Shown: positions 45,106 to 54,266 of the stretch, in pieces
How the letters are laid out: every line of letters starts with the position of its first letter
Numbering within the stretch: position 1 is the first letter of the stretch
Source of the DNA: Dongia_B soli
GTDB taxonomy: Bacteria > Pseudomonadota > Alphaproteobacteria > Dongiales > Dongiaceae
Direction: 5' to 3'
DNA length: 64,000 bases
Assembly (NCBI RefSeq): GCF_034044715.1
Contig: NZ_JAXCLW010000003.1
Location: forward strand, 496,001 to 560,000
Notes under the pieces: generated by a model
What the model saw: the letters and a program-made list of their open reading frames with translations, nothing else
Database searches by the model: none
Told to the model about the DNA's origin: nothing
Made by a program: the position numbers and the translations under genes

Positions 45106-46584
45106 TCACATATTCTGCCGGTAATTGGGCGCTTCGCGGGTGATCTGCACGTCGTGAACATGGCTTTCCCGCAGGCCCGCATTGGTGATGCGGACGAAGC
45201 TGCATTTGGTCTGCATATCGGCGACGGTGCCATTGCCGGTATAGCCCATGGCCGCCTTCAACCCGCCGACCAATTGATGGATCACGGTGCCGGCCGGGCC
45301 CTTATACGGAACGTGGCCTTCGACGCCTTCAGGCACCAGCTTCAGCTTGTCGGACACTTCTTCCTGAAAATAGCGGTCGGCCGAGCCGCGCGCCATGGCA
45401 CCCAGCGAGCCCATGCCGCGATAGCTCTTATAGGAGCGGCCGTTATAGAGGAAGACCTCGCCCGGGCTTTCATCGGTGCCGGCCAGCAACGAGCCGACCA
45501 TCACGCTATCGGCGCCGGCAGCGATCGCCTTGGCGATATCGCCGGAATATTTGATGCCGCCATCGGCGATCACCGGGACGCCGGCTTTGCGCGCCGCTTC
45601 CACGGCATCCATCACGGCGGTCAATTGCGGCACACCGACGCCGGCGACGATCCGCGTGGTGCAGATCGACCCCGGCCCGATGCCGACCTTGACCGCATCG
45701 GCCCCGGCATCGATCAGCGCCTGGGCACCGGCACCGGTGGCAATATTGCCGGCAATCACCTGGCAATCATTGCTGAGGCGCTTCACGGCGGCAACGGCAT
45801 CGAGAACGCCGCGCGAATGGCCATGCGCCGTATCGACGACAATGACATCGACGCCGGCCTCCAGCAGCGCCTCGGCGCGCTTGAACCCGTCCTCGCCGAC
45901 GCCGGTCGCGGCCGCGACACGTAGGCGGCCATTCTCGTCCTTGCAGGCCATCGGATAGGCCTGGGCCTTTTCCATATCCTTGACCGTGATCAAACCGATG
46001 CAGCGATAGGCATCATCGACTACCAGCAGCTTCTCGATGCGATACTGATGCAGCAGGCGACGGGCTTCGTCATGGGTGACGCCGGGCTTGACGGTGATCA
46101 GTTCCTTTTTCGTCATCAGATTGGCGACGGTCTCGGCCGGATTGCTGGCGAAACGCACATCGCGATTGGTCAGGATGCCGACCAGCTTGCCGGCGGTCGC
46201 GCCGCCCTGCCCGCGTTCCACCACCGGCACGCCGGAGATCTCGTGATGCTGCATCAGCGCCAAAGCATCGGCCAGGGTCTGGTCCGGATAGATGGTCAGC
46301 GGATTGACCACCATGCCGCTTTCATAGCGCTTCACCTTGCGCACTTCCTCGGCCTGGCGGGCGATGTCCATGTTCTTGTGGATAACGCCCATGCCGCCAT
46401 GCTGCGCCATGCAGATCGCCATCTTGGCCTCGGTCACCGTGTCCATCGCCGAGGACATCAGCGGGATGTTGAGGTTGATGCGCTTGGTAAGGCGGGTGCG
46501 GGTATCGGCCTGGGCCGGCAATACCGCCGAGGCCGCCGGCTGCAACAGCACGTCGTCGAATGTGTAAGCTTCACGGATGGTCAT
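45106..46584 (-). CDS. guaB: IMP dehydrogenase
   Basis: 492 residues. TIM-barrel core: FDDVLLQPAASAVLP at the start, AGADAVKVGIGPGSICTTR with the active-site Cys, and DGGIKYSGDIAKA then MGSLLAGTDESPGE with the mobile flap. CBS pair inserted after VNPLTI (about residues 95-205). Catalyses IMP to XMP with NAD, the step before guaA. The 25-base gap to rsmB suggests a common transcript. Confidence 0.98.
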   Translation of the reverse strand: MTIREAYTFDDVLLQPAASAVLPAQADTRTRLTKRINLNIPLMSSAMDTVTEAKMAICMAQHGGMGVIHKNMDIARQAEEVRKVKRYESGMVVNPLTIYPDQTLADALALMQHHEISGVPVVERGQGGATAGKLVGILTNRDVRFASNPAETVANLMTKKELITVKPGVTHDEARRLLHQYRIEKLLVVDDAYRCIGLITVKDMEKAQAYPMACKDENGRLRVAAATGVGEDGFKRAEALLEAGVDVIVVDTAHGHSRGVLDAVAAVKRLSNDCQVIAGNIATGAGAQALIDAGADAVKVGIGPGSICTTRIVAGVGVPQLTAVMDAVEAARKAGVPVIADGGIKYSGDIAKAIAAGADSVMVGSLLAGTDESPGEVFLYNGRSYKSYRGMGSLGAMARGSADRYFQEEVSDKLKLVPEGVEGHVPYKGPAGTVIHQLVGGLKAAMGYTGNGTVADMQTKCSFVRITNAGLRESHVHDVQITREAPNYRQNM

Positions 46585-46829
46585 GCCGAACCTCTAGATC
46601 TGTCGTCCCCGCCGGACCGTTCCTGAAGCGGGATGTCCCCGAAGCGCGCTTTCCATTCGGGTAAGCGAATCCACTTGCCGGGACCGTAGGTTGGCGCGCC
46701 ATCATACACATCGCCGCCCCCGGCACAAGTAGAGGGAAAAGCCCGCAATCGCAGGGGTCCCATGCATTTACGCGGGGCCGGTTGCGCCCAACAACTATAC
46801 GGATATTGCCGCCCGGATGCGGCCTGAAA

Positions 46830-47573
46830 TCAGGCGGATTTGCCCCGGAATTTCAGCGCGACGACATAGATTTCAGCGGAATCCGATCGGCTGGCCGGGG
46901 GTTTGACGTGCTTTACCTCGGCAAAATCGCGCTTGAGCTGCGCGAGCAGCTCGCCGGTAGCACCACCCTGCAACACTTTTGCAATGAATGTGCCGCCGGG
47001 GGCCAAGACCTCAGCGGCGAAGTCATAGGCTGTCTCGGCCAGCGCCATGATCTTCAGGTGATCCGTGCGGGCATGGCCCGTCGCCGAAGCCGCCATGTCG
47101 GAGAGAACGACATCGGCTGGACCGTCGAGCAAGCTCTTCAGCGCATCCGGGGCTTCCGGCGCCATGAAATCCATCTCGATCAGCTGGGCGCCGGGAATGG
47201 GATCGACCGGCAGCAGATCGATGCCGACGATCTTGCCACCGCCGGATTTGAACACCTTAGCGGCCGCCACCTGGGTCCAGCCGCCCGGCGCGCAGCCGAG
47301 ATCGACCACCCGAGCGCCGGCCTTGAGGAAATGAAACTTCTCATCAAGCTGCAGCAGCTTGAAGGCGGCGCGGGAGCGATAGCCTTGTTTCTGCGCTTCC
47401 GCGACATAAGGATCATTCAACTGCCGCTCCAACCAGCGGGCCGAGGAGACGCTACGCTTGGCGGCGGTCTTCACCCGCACGGTGACGCCGCGTCCGGTCG
47501 GGACCGCGAGGGTGCTCTTGCTGCCACCGCGGCCCCGCTGGCCGCCGGCGCCGGGGCGCCTGCCATTGCTCAT
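46830..47573 (-). CDS. rlmE: 23S rRNA 2'-O-methyltransferase RlmE (FtsJ)
   Basis: 247 residues. The SAM site VVDLGCAPGGWTQVAA, SRAAFKLLQLDEKF with the first catalytic Lys, VVLSDMAAS with the Asp, FIAKVLQGGA with the second Lys and the late HVKPPASRSDSAEIY place it in the RlmE family, which methylates U2552 of 23S rRNA. The N-terminal 35 residues are basic and probably disordered. It starts 20 bases after the ppx-like stop. A small dyad (GCCTGA, two bases, TCAGGC) overlaps its stop codon. Confidence 0.95.
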   Translation of the reverse strand: MSNGRRPGAGGQRGRGGSKSTLAVPTGRGVTVRVKTAAKRSVSSARWLERQLNDPYVAEAQKQGYRSRAAFKLLQLDEKFHFLKAGARVVDLGCAPGGWTQVAAAKVFKSGGGKIVGIDLLPVDPIPGAQLIEMDFMAPEAPDALKSLLDGPADVVLSDMAASATGHARTDHLKIMALAETAYDFAAEVLAPGGTFIAKVLQGGATGELLAQLKRDFAEVKHVKPPASRSDSAEIYVVALKFRGKSA

Positions 47574-47592
47574 TCTTCTATTCCTTAAATCA

Positions 47593-48705
47593 CTATGCCG
47601 AAACCGGCAGGCTTGCCGCCGAATAGACTGGCCGATAGACGCCGTCCGGCGCCGTCCCCGTCATCAAACTCATGAGAATGCCCTCGCGCACGCCGCGATC
47701 GGCAACGCGCAACCGGCCGATCGGCCATTGCCGGCAGATTGCCGTCAGGATCGCGCAGCCGCTGACCACCAGATCGCAGCGATCGACACCGACGCAAGGC
47801 ACGGTCGCACGCTCGGCGCAGCTCTGGCTAGCGAGCTGCGTGCTGATCTTTTCGACCTCGCCATAGGTCAGATAGCTACCGTCGACTAGCGTGCGGTCGT
47901 AACGCGGCAGGCCGAGCTTGATGCCGGCCAGCGTGGTGACGGTGCCCGAGGTGCCAAGGATCTGCACTTGGCCGGCGGCGATGGCGCGATGGGCGCCGAC
48001 CGCCTGAGCGAAGGGGGCGAGCTGGGCCGCGACCTTGCCCACCATGCCTTCATAGAATTCCATGCGATCGAGGCCGGGTGCTGCTTCGACGCCGAATTCC
48101 TCGGTCAGCGTGACGACGCCAAGCGGCATGGAATGCCAGGCGACGATACGCGGCTGGACGCCGGCCTTCAGCGACAGCCAGCCGAGCTCGGTGCTGCCGC
48201 CGCCGATATCGAAGACGATGGCATAGGGAAAATCGCGGTTAAGTAGCGGCATGCAGCCGCTGAAGGCAAGCTGCGCCTCCTCGCCCGAGGAAATGATATC
48301 GAGATCGATCCCCGCTTCCTCGCGCACCCGCTCAACGAAGGTCGCGCAATTAACGGCGCGGCGGCAGGCTTCCGTCGCCACGGCACGGGCCAAGGTCACC
48401 CCACGGCGCTGCATCTTGGCGGCGCAGATCCGGAGCGCGTCGATGGTGCGATCCATCGCATCCGGCGCGAGCAGCCCGGTATGGGACACCCCCTCGCCCA
48501 ACCGGACGATGCGGGAAAAGGCGTCGATCACCTGGAATCCGACACCGTTCTGCCGGGCGATCAGCAGCCGACAGTTATTGGTACCCAAATCCAGCGCCGC
48601 CATGACCTGTCCCGGCCGAGCGGCGCGCGCCTGTTGCCGCGCGTCAGCCCCGGCCGGGGAAAATTGATCCAGCAAACACTCAGTCTCCTCTAGCCGGCGA
48701 GGCAA
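47593..48705 (-). CDS. ppx: Exopolyphosphatase / GppA-type phosphatase
   Basis: Up to 370 residues; ATG 48603 (start of MAALDLGTNNCRLLIAR) is an alternative start that loses a 34-residue, low-complexity N-terminus. ASKHA-type motifs: ALDLGTNNCRLLI, the EEAQLAFSGC block, and VFDIGGGSTELGW. These are the Ppx/GppA family motifs; such enzymes hydrolyse polyphosphate or pppGpp. In the alphaproteobacteria the gene is often next to rlmE, as here. Confidence 0.93.
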   Translation of the reverse strand: MPRRLEETECLLDQFSPAGADARQQARAARPGQVMAALDLGTNNCRLLIARQNGVGFQVIDAFSRIVRLGEGVSHTGLLAPDAMDRTIDALRICAAKMQRRGVTLARAVATEACRRAVNCATFVERVREEAGIDLDIISSGEEAQLAFSGCMPLLNRDFPYAIVFDIGGGSTELGWLSLKAGVQPRIVAWHSMPLGVVTLTEEFGVEAAPGLDRMEFYEGMVGKVAAQLAPFAQAVGAHRAIAAGQVQILGTSGTVTTLAGIKLGLPRYDRTLVDGSYLTYGEVEKISTQLASQSCAERATVPCVGVDRCDLVVSGCAILTAICRQWPIGRLRVADRGVREGILMSLMTGTAPDGVYRPVYSAASLPVSA

Positions 48706-48957
48706 GCCATTGAAATCGCGTAATAACTACGCCATCCCAAGGCGCCTGCTACCGGTCGTCGTCGGACGCCATCCTACATGGAAGATCAGGGGAGATAAAG
48801 CACGGCTGTATTGCGGTGCGGGAAGTGTCGATCGCCGAAATCGACAAAGTCGACAAAAGAGTTGAAACCGTCAGGCTCCCTCAGTACATTCCGGCGCGCG
48901 CCGCCCAAGGCGCCTGCCGATCGCGGCCCACCTTCCCGGTGGAACCCGCATCCCTGC

Positions 48958-49031
48958 TGGGGGATCGTCTAGCGGTAGGACTACGGACTCTGACTCCGTC
49001 AACCCTGGTTCGAATCCAGGTCCCCCAGCCA
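48958..49031 (+). tRNA. tRNA-Gln (anticodon CTG)
   Basis: A full cloverleaf: acceptor TGGGGGA with TCCCCCA, D arm GTC...GAC with AGCGGTAG, anticodon stem ACGGA/TCCGT with loop CTCTGAC (anticodon CTG, reading CAG), T arm CCTGG-TTCGAAT-CCAGG, discriminator G, and encoded CCA. It is the boundary between the core block and the accessory genes to its right. I could not find a copy of its 3' end within the window. Confidence 0.97.
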
Positions 49032-49117
49032 AATGGCCTCACGCTATATCCGGTCCTCCGTTATTTGATTCTGATTCGCACCGAACTTGATTCACCGACT
49101 TTAGGTCAATCAAACGT

Positions 49118-49342
49118 TTAGCGGCGCTTCTTGCTACTGCACTTATTCCGCTCGGAGAAAATCCAGTCGTTGTCCTGCGACGGCTTTTTGTCGCACGACA
49201 GCGAGTTCGACTTCACGCCCATCTGACAGCCCGCGGCTGTGCACTGGTGGTTCGCTATAACTTCGAGCGAACGCGGGCAGTCGGTGCGGATGGCCGGACC
49301 ACTATCGTTTAGAAGAACCGACACTTGGAAGCGCGAGAACAC
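49118..49342 (-). CDS. Small cysteine-containing ORF, doubtful
   Basis: A 74-codon frame with a GTG start. Five Cys are spread over the second half (TDCPRSLEV, NHQCTAAGCQM, LSCDKK, NKCSSKKRR), with a codon pattern like real coding DNA. The beginning looks truncated, so it may be the tail of a small secreted protein. No family recognised and no ribosome site seen. The rest of 49032-49456 shows nothing else. Confidence 0.25.
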   Translation of the reverse strand: MFSRFQVSVLLNDSGPAIRTDCPRSLEVIANHQCTAAGCQMGVKSNSLSCDKKPSQDNDWIFSERNKCSSKKRR

Positions 49343-49456
49343 ACGCGAAAATCTTCTTGCGAGGGCGTGCTGTACGATCTTATGCGCGGCTTATCTGCTA
49401 GAGCTCGAAACTTAATATCTATTGCCAGGTTATACGTATTGAATTAGATTCAACTA

Positions 49457-50302
49457 ATGGATGTCTTCCCTAACTCGACGCTGACGCGCTTTCCTGCCGG
49501 ATTTCATGAGAATGACGAGCTTCGGTCTCAGTTCATCCGTGCCCTCCTCCTACAACGGTCGACCGAAGCGCAGGTTGAGGTTGCAGGGGCATCCGGCATT
49601 CTCAAGGTTTTGGTCAGGTTTTGGCACGATGCCCAAGCGGTTCCCTACGATGTAGCGGAATGTCTGCAAAGCTGGCTTTCCCTCCGAGACGCCGGATTTG
49701 AAATCGTGACGTTTGACGACGCTTCCGCCTCAGATTACATCGCCAAGACATTTGGCCCCCGCCATGTCGCAGCATTCGAGCGGTGCAACCACCCGGCTAT
49801 GCGCAGTGATTATTTTCGACTTTGCTACGTCTTGACAGCCGGAGGCTTTTACGTCGACGCCGATGATGTAATGACCGAGGGGCTCTGGTCTACGCTCTAT
49901 GAAGACGCCAGCTTAAAGCTGCAGCCGCTCTGTTACGAGATTCCGAGCGGAATCATGATACCGGTTGTGGAGATATGGGACCCGGATATCCCGACCGAGG
50001 GCCGCATCTTCTATGTGAATAACAATCCTCTAGTCGCGCCTCCTGGACATCCCATCATCCGACGAGCTCTCGAACGAGCGACGTCCGCACTCCTGAAGGG
50101 CAGTCGGCCTAAGGATATCCAGTCGACTACGGGTCCCGGAAATCTCACCGCGGCCCTGGCGGCCCACGCACGCGAACTTGCACTCGAGGGATTGCCCCGA
50201 GACTTCGAGTTGATGAGGCGCTGGGACCGTGTCGCTGAGACGAGATGGGATCTGTCGTACCGCGCTGACAAGAGGAACTGGCGTAATGTCGTCTGGAGCT
50301 AA
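49457..50302 (+). CDS. GT32-like glycosyltransferase
   Basis: 281 residues. The core HPAMRSDYFRLCYVLTAGGF followed by YVDADDVMTEG (DxD metal site at 134-137) is the hallmark of the sugar-binding DXD family GT32 (OCH1-like) found in capsule and LPS loci. The preceding VRFWHDAQAVP and TFDDASASDYI are also typical. No membrane helix, so cytoplasmic. It lies 21 bases before the GT25-GH16 fusion, in the same direction, so the two are likely partners. Confidence 0.82.
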   Translation: MDVFPNSTLTRFPAGFHENDELRSQFIRALLLQRSTEAQVEVAGASGILKVLVRFWHDAQAVPYDVAECLQSWLSLRDAGFEIVTFDDASASDYIAKTFGPRHVAAFERCNHPAMRSDYFRLCYVLTAGGFYVDADDVMTEGLWSTLYEDASLKLQPLCYEIPSGIMIPVVEIWDPDIPTEGRIFYVNNNPLVAPPGHPIIRRALERATSALLKGSRPKDIQSTTGPGNLTAALAAHARELALEGLPRDFELMRRWDRVAETRWDLSYRADKRNWRNVVWS

Positions 50303-50323
50303 TGCACTCGGGGTTATCAGGAC

Positions 50324-52537
50324 GTGAATCTTCGAGAGAGGCTAGGCAATCTGAACGGACAGATATTCCGTGCCGTTCTTGCCTTGCGCGATCTACTGCC
50401 ACGCCAGTCGATCAAGGCATTTGGCCCGGGAAGTGAGCGAATCGAGGCGATCCTCGCAATTAACCTCGATAGTCGGCCGAACAGATGGCGTCGGCTCCAG
50501 CGTGAGCTCGATCGATTCACGGCGTGCGATGGGAAATCCCTGGCGTGTCTCGTCGACCGCTTACCGGCAATCGACGCACGGAACGGCCGAGAGACGGCAC
50601 CGACCGCAGACGTCGATCCCCTTTATCTGATGGGCGATCAGCTTTTTGTGCAACCGGATCAAAGGCTGGAAGAGTGTTTCGGGCGGGACGAACCGATCCG
50701 CATGACGCGGCAGGAAGTTGCAGTGGCTCGTTCCCATGTCGAGGCCTGGAAGCGGATCGCGCGGGGACCGCACGAATACGTGCTCGTCCTTGAAGACGAT
50801 GTATACTTTGCGCGCGGCGCGGCGCGTCTCATCGAGCGAGGTTGGGACGCTGCTCTCAAGGCGCAAAACGCCTCTGCAAAACCTGAACTGCTCTATTTCT
50901 CCTATCTGGACGCCGGCGGCACCGCTGAAAAGGTCCCCATCTCTGCGGAGCTTTTTAGGCCCGTCCGAGGCTTCTGGTATCTTTCCGGCTACGTCCTGTC
51001 CCGCCGCGGCGCCGAACACCTGCTCAAATCGATGCCCGTGGTAGGTCCAGTCGACCTTTGGATGAACTACCGTTTCGCCGAACTCAACGTTTTAGCACTC
51101 TCCCGACCAGTCCTTCTGCAGCGCCCCGACGGCGGGTCTGATAACTCTTACTCGATCCTGCCTTACCTTTCCCGTTCGGGCATTGTCGATGCGGGGCCGG
51201 AGCCTGTTAAGATAGGCATCGCGTCGGCGGGCCTCGTCTTTGCTTGGAACGCGCCCGGGTCGACTGACGCAATGGGCATGGCGTTGTCCATGCTTGGGTA
51301 TCGTGTACGCACTTTTCTGGCCGGTCAGCCTGCATTCGAACTCGGCCACCTTCTTGAACCGGGGCAGCGAACATTTGACGCCTACGTCGATGCCAATATC
51401 GACGACACGTCGGTTGCCGAGATCGTACGAAGCAGACCCCACTCGAATTTCATCATCGTGACATCCGCTGCCGACCGGGGCGTCGCCCCAGGCCCGGAAC
51501 AGGCCATCAATCCGCGTGCGCTACCACCGGACAGAACGATGATTTTGCCGAGCGACGACCTCAGTTTGAATCGCTGGGAACCGCTGTGCAGCCTGCTCGG
51601 CCTACCGATACCCAATCAGGCATTTCCTCGGGGTGCGAAGCACTCCATCGAGTTATTCCGGGCTGATGCAGCCGGACAGCGGTGCGACGTCGAGACTTCG
51701 ATCACGCTGGCGCATGATGAGTCGCCGTGGGTGCTGCCGCAATCCGCCGAATGGCACGCCCGCCGCCCAGCCGCAGATACGCCGACCATCCCCCGGCCCC
51801 TAGAACGCGCTGCGTGCTCCAACCTGCCCGCTGAGTCGCCGGCGTTTCGTACGCTTACGGAAACCTTCCCAGGCAACAGGGCGGCATTCGAGCCGCGCGG
51901 GGTTGATATCGGATCCGACAGCGTGACGCTCGTGCTGCGAAGGAGCTCAGGTTTGATTCGTCCTTTGAGCTCGGGTGCCGTCGCCTCTTTGGATAGATTT
52001 ACCTACGGCCACTTTGAGGCGGAGATCCGTCCGGCCCGCGGCGATGGGCTTGTCACTGGCTTCTTCCTGCATCGAGATCTTCCCAGACAAGAGATCGACG
52101 TCGAATTTCTGGGCTCCGACCCACAGAGGATGCTCGTGAATGTTTACTTCAATCCCGGAGACGACGGTGCCGCCATCTCGTATGGCTATCGTGGGACACC
52201 CTGTTTCATCGACCTGGGATTCGACTCTTCCGCCGACTTCCACATCTACACCATTCAATGGACGCCTTCCGGAATACGATGGCTCGTCGATGGCCGCATT
52301 GTTCATGAACGGCTGAATTGGGATCCGACCCCTATCCCCCACCTGCCGATGCGTCTGCACGCTAACCTATGGTCCCCACGCTCTGTCGAGTTGGCAGGGA
52401 TACTGTCGGAGGATGTCTTGCCGGCGCATAGCACCTTCAGGCGTATTTCAGTGCAGCGCATCTGTGGCATTGTCGATTCTCCAGTCCTGCCGGAATGGTC
52501 CCCGATAGGGATGAAAGCGGTCCTTCACGTGGACTGA
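50324..52537 (+). CDS. Three-part fusion: GT25 glycosyltransferase, sulfotransferase-like, GH16 glucanase-like
   Basis: 737 residues, GTG start. Residues about 40-270 are GT25: AILAINLDSRPNRWRRLQRE, EVAVARSHVEAW, VLVLEDDVYFARGA and DLWMNYR. Residues about 296-450 look like a degenerate sulfotransferase: KIGIASAGLVFAWNAPGSTD stands where relatives have a P-loop, and WEPLCSLLGLPIPNQAFPR matches their C-terminal motif, but the lysine-containing loop is not intact. Residues about 520-715 are GH16: YGHFEAEIRPA, then QEIDVEFLG with Glu590-Asp592-Glu594 (nucleophile, helper and acid/base), YTIQWTPSGIRWLVDG and MRLHANLW. No signal peptide or membrane helix is evident. It could build and trim a beta-glucan or other glycan. 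The combination is not one I recognise. Confidence 0.78.
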   Translation: MNLRERLGNLNGQIFRAVLALRDLLPRQSIKAFGPGSERIEAILAINLDSRPNRWRRLQRELDRFTACDGKSLACLVDRLPAIDARNGRETAPTADVDPLYLMGDQLFVQPDQRLEECFGRDEPIRMTRQEVAVARSHVEAWKRIARGPHEYVLVLEDDVYFARGAARLIERGWDAALKAQNASAKPELLYFSYLDAGGTAEKVPISAELFRPVRGFWYLSGYVLSRRGAEHLLKSMPVVGPVDLWMNYRFAELNVLALSRPVLLQRPDGGSDNSYSILPYLSRSGIVDAGPEPVKIGIASAGLVFAWNAPGSTDAMGMALSMLGYRVRTFLAGQPAFELGHLLEPGQRTFDAYVDANIDDTSVAEIVRSRPHSNFIIVTSAADRGVAPGPEQAINPRALPPDRTMILPSDDLSLNRWEPLCSLLGLPIPNQAFPRGAKHSIELFRADAAGQRCDVETSITLAHDESPWVLPQSAEWHARRPAADTPTIPRPLERAACSNLPAESPAFRTLTETFPGNRAAFEPRGVDIGSDSVTLVLRRSSGLIRPLSSGAVASLDRFTYGHFEAEIRPARGDGLVTGFFLHRDLPRQEIDVEFLGSDPQRMLVNVYFNPGDDGAAISYGYRGTPCFIDLGFDSSADFHIYTIQWTPSGIRWLVDGRIVHERLNWDPTPIPHLPMRLHANLWSPRSVELAGILSEDVLPAHSTFRRISVQRICGIVDSPVLPEWSPIGMKAVLHVD

Positions 52538-53003
52538 GACGCGAGTAAGTCGCGAAGCCCTCGATCTGGGCTACGTCAGAAATTGTCGGAATCGCCTTGC
52601 TTGCTTTTCAATAGCTTGGGGCCTCTCTCGTCACAACAAAATAGAACGGTTATCCGGTCATAATCGGAATCTGAAACTACTTCGTCGGAAATATTCGGAG
52701 TGCACCATTCCGGCTTTCAAGAAAGCATTCTTCTATACAGCTAAAAGCGTAATTCAAGAGCTAAGACGGGATTGTCGCGTCGGCCCGACAGCTCAGGTCC
52801 GGCTCACTCGATTTGCACCAAAGCAAGTTTAAGAACCTTGCAACCATTGCCAACGTATTGTGCGCCATCGGCAGTAGCGCGATAGACAGTCTGCAATCAG
52901 GCGGCTGTCGCGGCAGGCAAATAACGACGTGAATTGAGCAATCGCCATTTCACAAATGCAGGGTTTAATGTACTCCCGCGCAGAGCTCTCGCTGAGGGTG
53001 CAC
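52538..53003. other. Intergenic region at the edge of the gene graveyard
   Basis: 466 bases with no supported gene. A 65-codon minus-strand frame at 52829-53026 has no family resemblance. The region just before 53003 touches the end of the LpxO-like fragment. Confidence 0.35.
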
Positions 53004-53198
53004 CTATGGAGAATGTCGGCGTACAATCTCCTCGCCGCTCCTCACCAGCGCTTCAACCTCAGCGCGGATCGCCGGCCAATGCCGCTCCAGATTGCCGATC
53101 CAGGGAAACACATCATTGTCGAAGACCGCCGGATCGCCGACCTCGGAATGCGCCGCCAGAACCCGGTTCAGCCAAAGCCGGAGCCGCTTAACCCTTCG
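53004..53198 (-). pseudogene. N-terminal fragment of an aspartyl/asparaginyl beta-hydroxylase (LpxO-like)
   Basis: The frame contains RLRLWLNRVLAAHSEVGDP, AVFDNDVFPWIGNLERHW and PAIRAEVEAL, the N-terminal region of LpxO/aspartyl beta-hydroxylase-like Fe(II) dioxygenases, then ends at a stop before any of the catalytic His residues. The catalytic domain, about 150-200 residues, is missing. It lies head-to-tail with the IS1595 transposase remnant, so an insertion/deletion there probably cut it. Confidence 0.6.
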
Positions 53199-53289
53199 GA
53201 AAACCCGGCTGCGCCTCTTTGGCTGCCCGGCCTTGTCTTGCAGCGTATGCCGCCTGCCTGCTTCCGCTTCCGTCATTTTCTCTTCCATC

Positions 53290-53718
53290 TTTCTCGTCGA
53301 CCTGGACAAGGCCGCTGAGCTTGTTTCGATTTGCGTCGTCCATGGCTCGCCGGAGTTCGGCCAACATCAACCAGCTGACTTGTAAGAACCAAGGCCGAGC
53401 TGCTTGTGAAGCTGCAAGGCGGATATCCCATTTGAGTGAGTTGGCACCAGGTAGGCGCCCCAGAACCATTGGGTCAACGGCAGCTTTCTGCATGATGGCT
53501 TCGGCCGTGATCGAGTTTCGTTTCCCGCAGCTACAGAATTGGTAGAGCCAACTTCGGTTCGCGACCGCCCGGTACTTGTGCCCGCACCCCGGACAGACAA
53601 ACCCAGCGGGCCAACGCTGAGGGTCTTTCAGCCATCTCGGAGATGGAGAAATAAGGCTGATCGGGATGCGCTTCTCTTCTCGCGTTTTCGCGGATAGGGG
53701 TCTACAAAGCCCCCCCAC
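53290..53718 (-). mobile_element. IS1595-family transposase remnant
   Basis: On the minus strand: WPAGFVCPGCGHKYRA and SWLYQFCSCGKRNSITAEAI, the N-terminal zinc ribbon of IS1595 transposases. Homology then steps to a second frame, QWFWGAYLVPTHSNGISAL and QLHKQLGLGSYKSAG, and back to WLMLAELRRAMDDANRNK, SGLVQVDE, where the first catalytic Asp lies. The rest of the DDE core is missing. Two frame changes and a C-terminal loss show that it is inactive. Terminal inverted repeats were not identified. Confidence 0.8.
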
Positions 53719-53721
53719 TAT

Positions 53722-54231
53722 TCATCGACTTCCGTGCTTATCTACCGCTACTCCTCCCTTCTTTGCTAAAGATTTGAGGTGGCGGACAAAACCCAGCACA
53801 TCGTCGGGTAGGAGACGGCCGATCGCGCGGGTCGAATAGACGGCCGTCACGATCCGGGCTTCGGGATCGAGGACGAAGCCGGTCGCCTGGAGACAGACGG
53901 GATCGTCATTGACGAAGGCGCCGGTGACTGCGGAAATCGCTCGCGCATCGGCGCCGTATGTGACCGGGAAATCGAGCTTGTGCTTTTCGACAAGCGCCTC
54001 CGACTTTTCCCGATCGTCCACCGATACCGAGGCGACCTTGATGCCTTCCCCGGCGAATTCGTCCGCCGCACGCGCAAAAGCGGCGAGTTGGGCGTTGCAG
54101 TACGGACACCAGGAACCGCGGTGGAACAAGATTACACCGAACCCACCGGCCAGATGGTCAGGCAAACGGACTTCGCCGCCACCGGCGCGGGCAAGTGTAA
54201 GCGAAGGAAAGACATCGCCATTTTGCAGCAT
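53722..54231 (-). CDS. Thioredoxin-fold peroxiredoxin (AhpC/TSA family)
   Basis: 169 residues from ATG 54231, which has AGGAG about nine bases upstream; a GTG at 54270 that overlaps the SDR stop would add 13 residues. VILFHRGSWCPYCNAQLAAF has the CxxC redox site, and VASVSVDDREKSEALVEKHKLDFP the usual central block. A PrxQ/redoxin-like peroxidase is expected. It follows the SDR gene without a gap, so the two form an operon, the only one in this area that is clearly intact. Confidence 0.85.
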   Translation of the reverse strand: MLQNGDVFPSLTLARAGGGEVRLPDHLAGGFGVILFHRGSWCPYCNAQLAAFARAADEFAGEGIKVASVSVDDREKSEALVEKHKLDFPVTYGADARAISAVTGAFVNDDPVCLQATGFVLDPEARIVTAVYSTRAIGRLLPDDVLGFVRHLKSLAKKGGVAVDKHGSR

Positions 54232-54266
54232 CACAATTGCACTCCTCGTTGGCACTGTTTTGCTGC

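Noticed and set aside
48958..49031. An attachment-site duplicate of the tRNA-Gln 3' end
   Set aside because: No second copy of the T arm and acceptor sequence was found between 49 and 61 kb, so an integrated element cannot be delimited.
52829..53026. A 65-codon minus-strand frame with several Cys
   Set aside because: No ribosome site, overlaps the end of the LpxO-like fragment and resembles nothing known.
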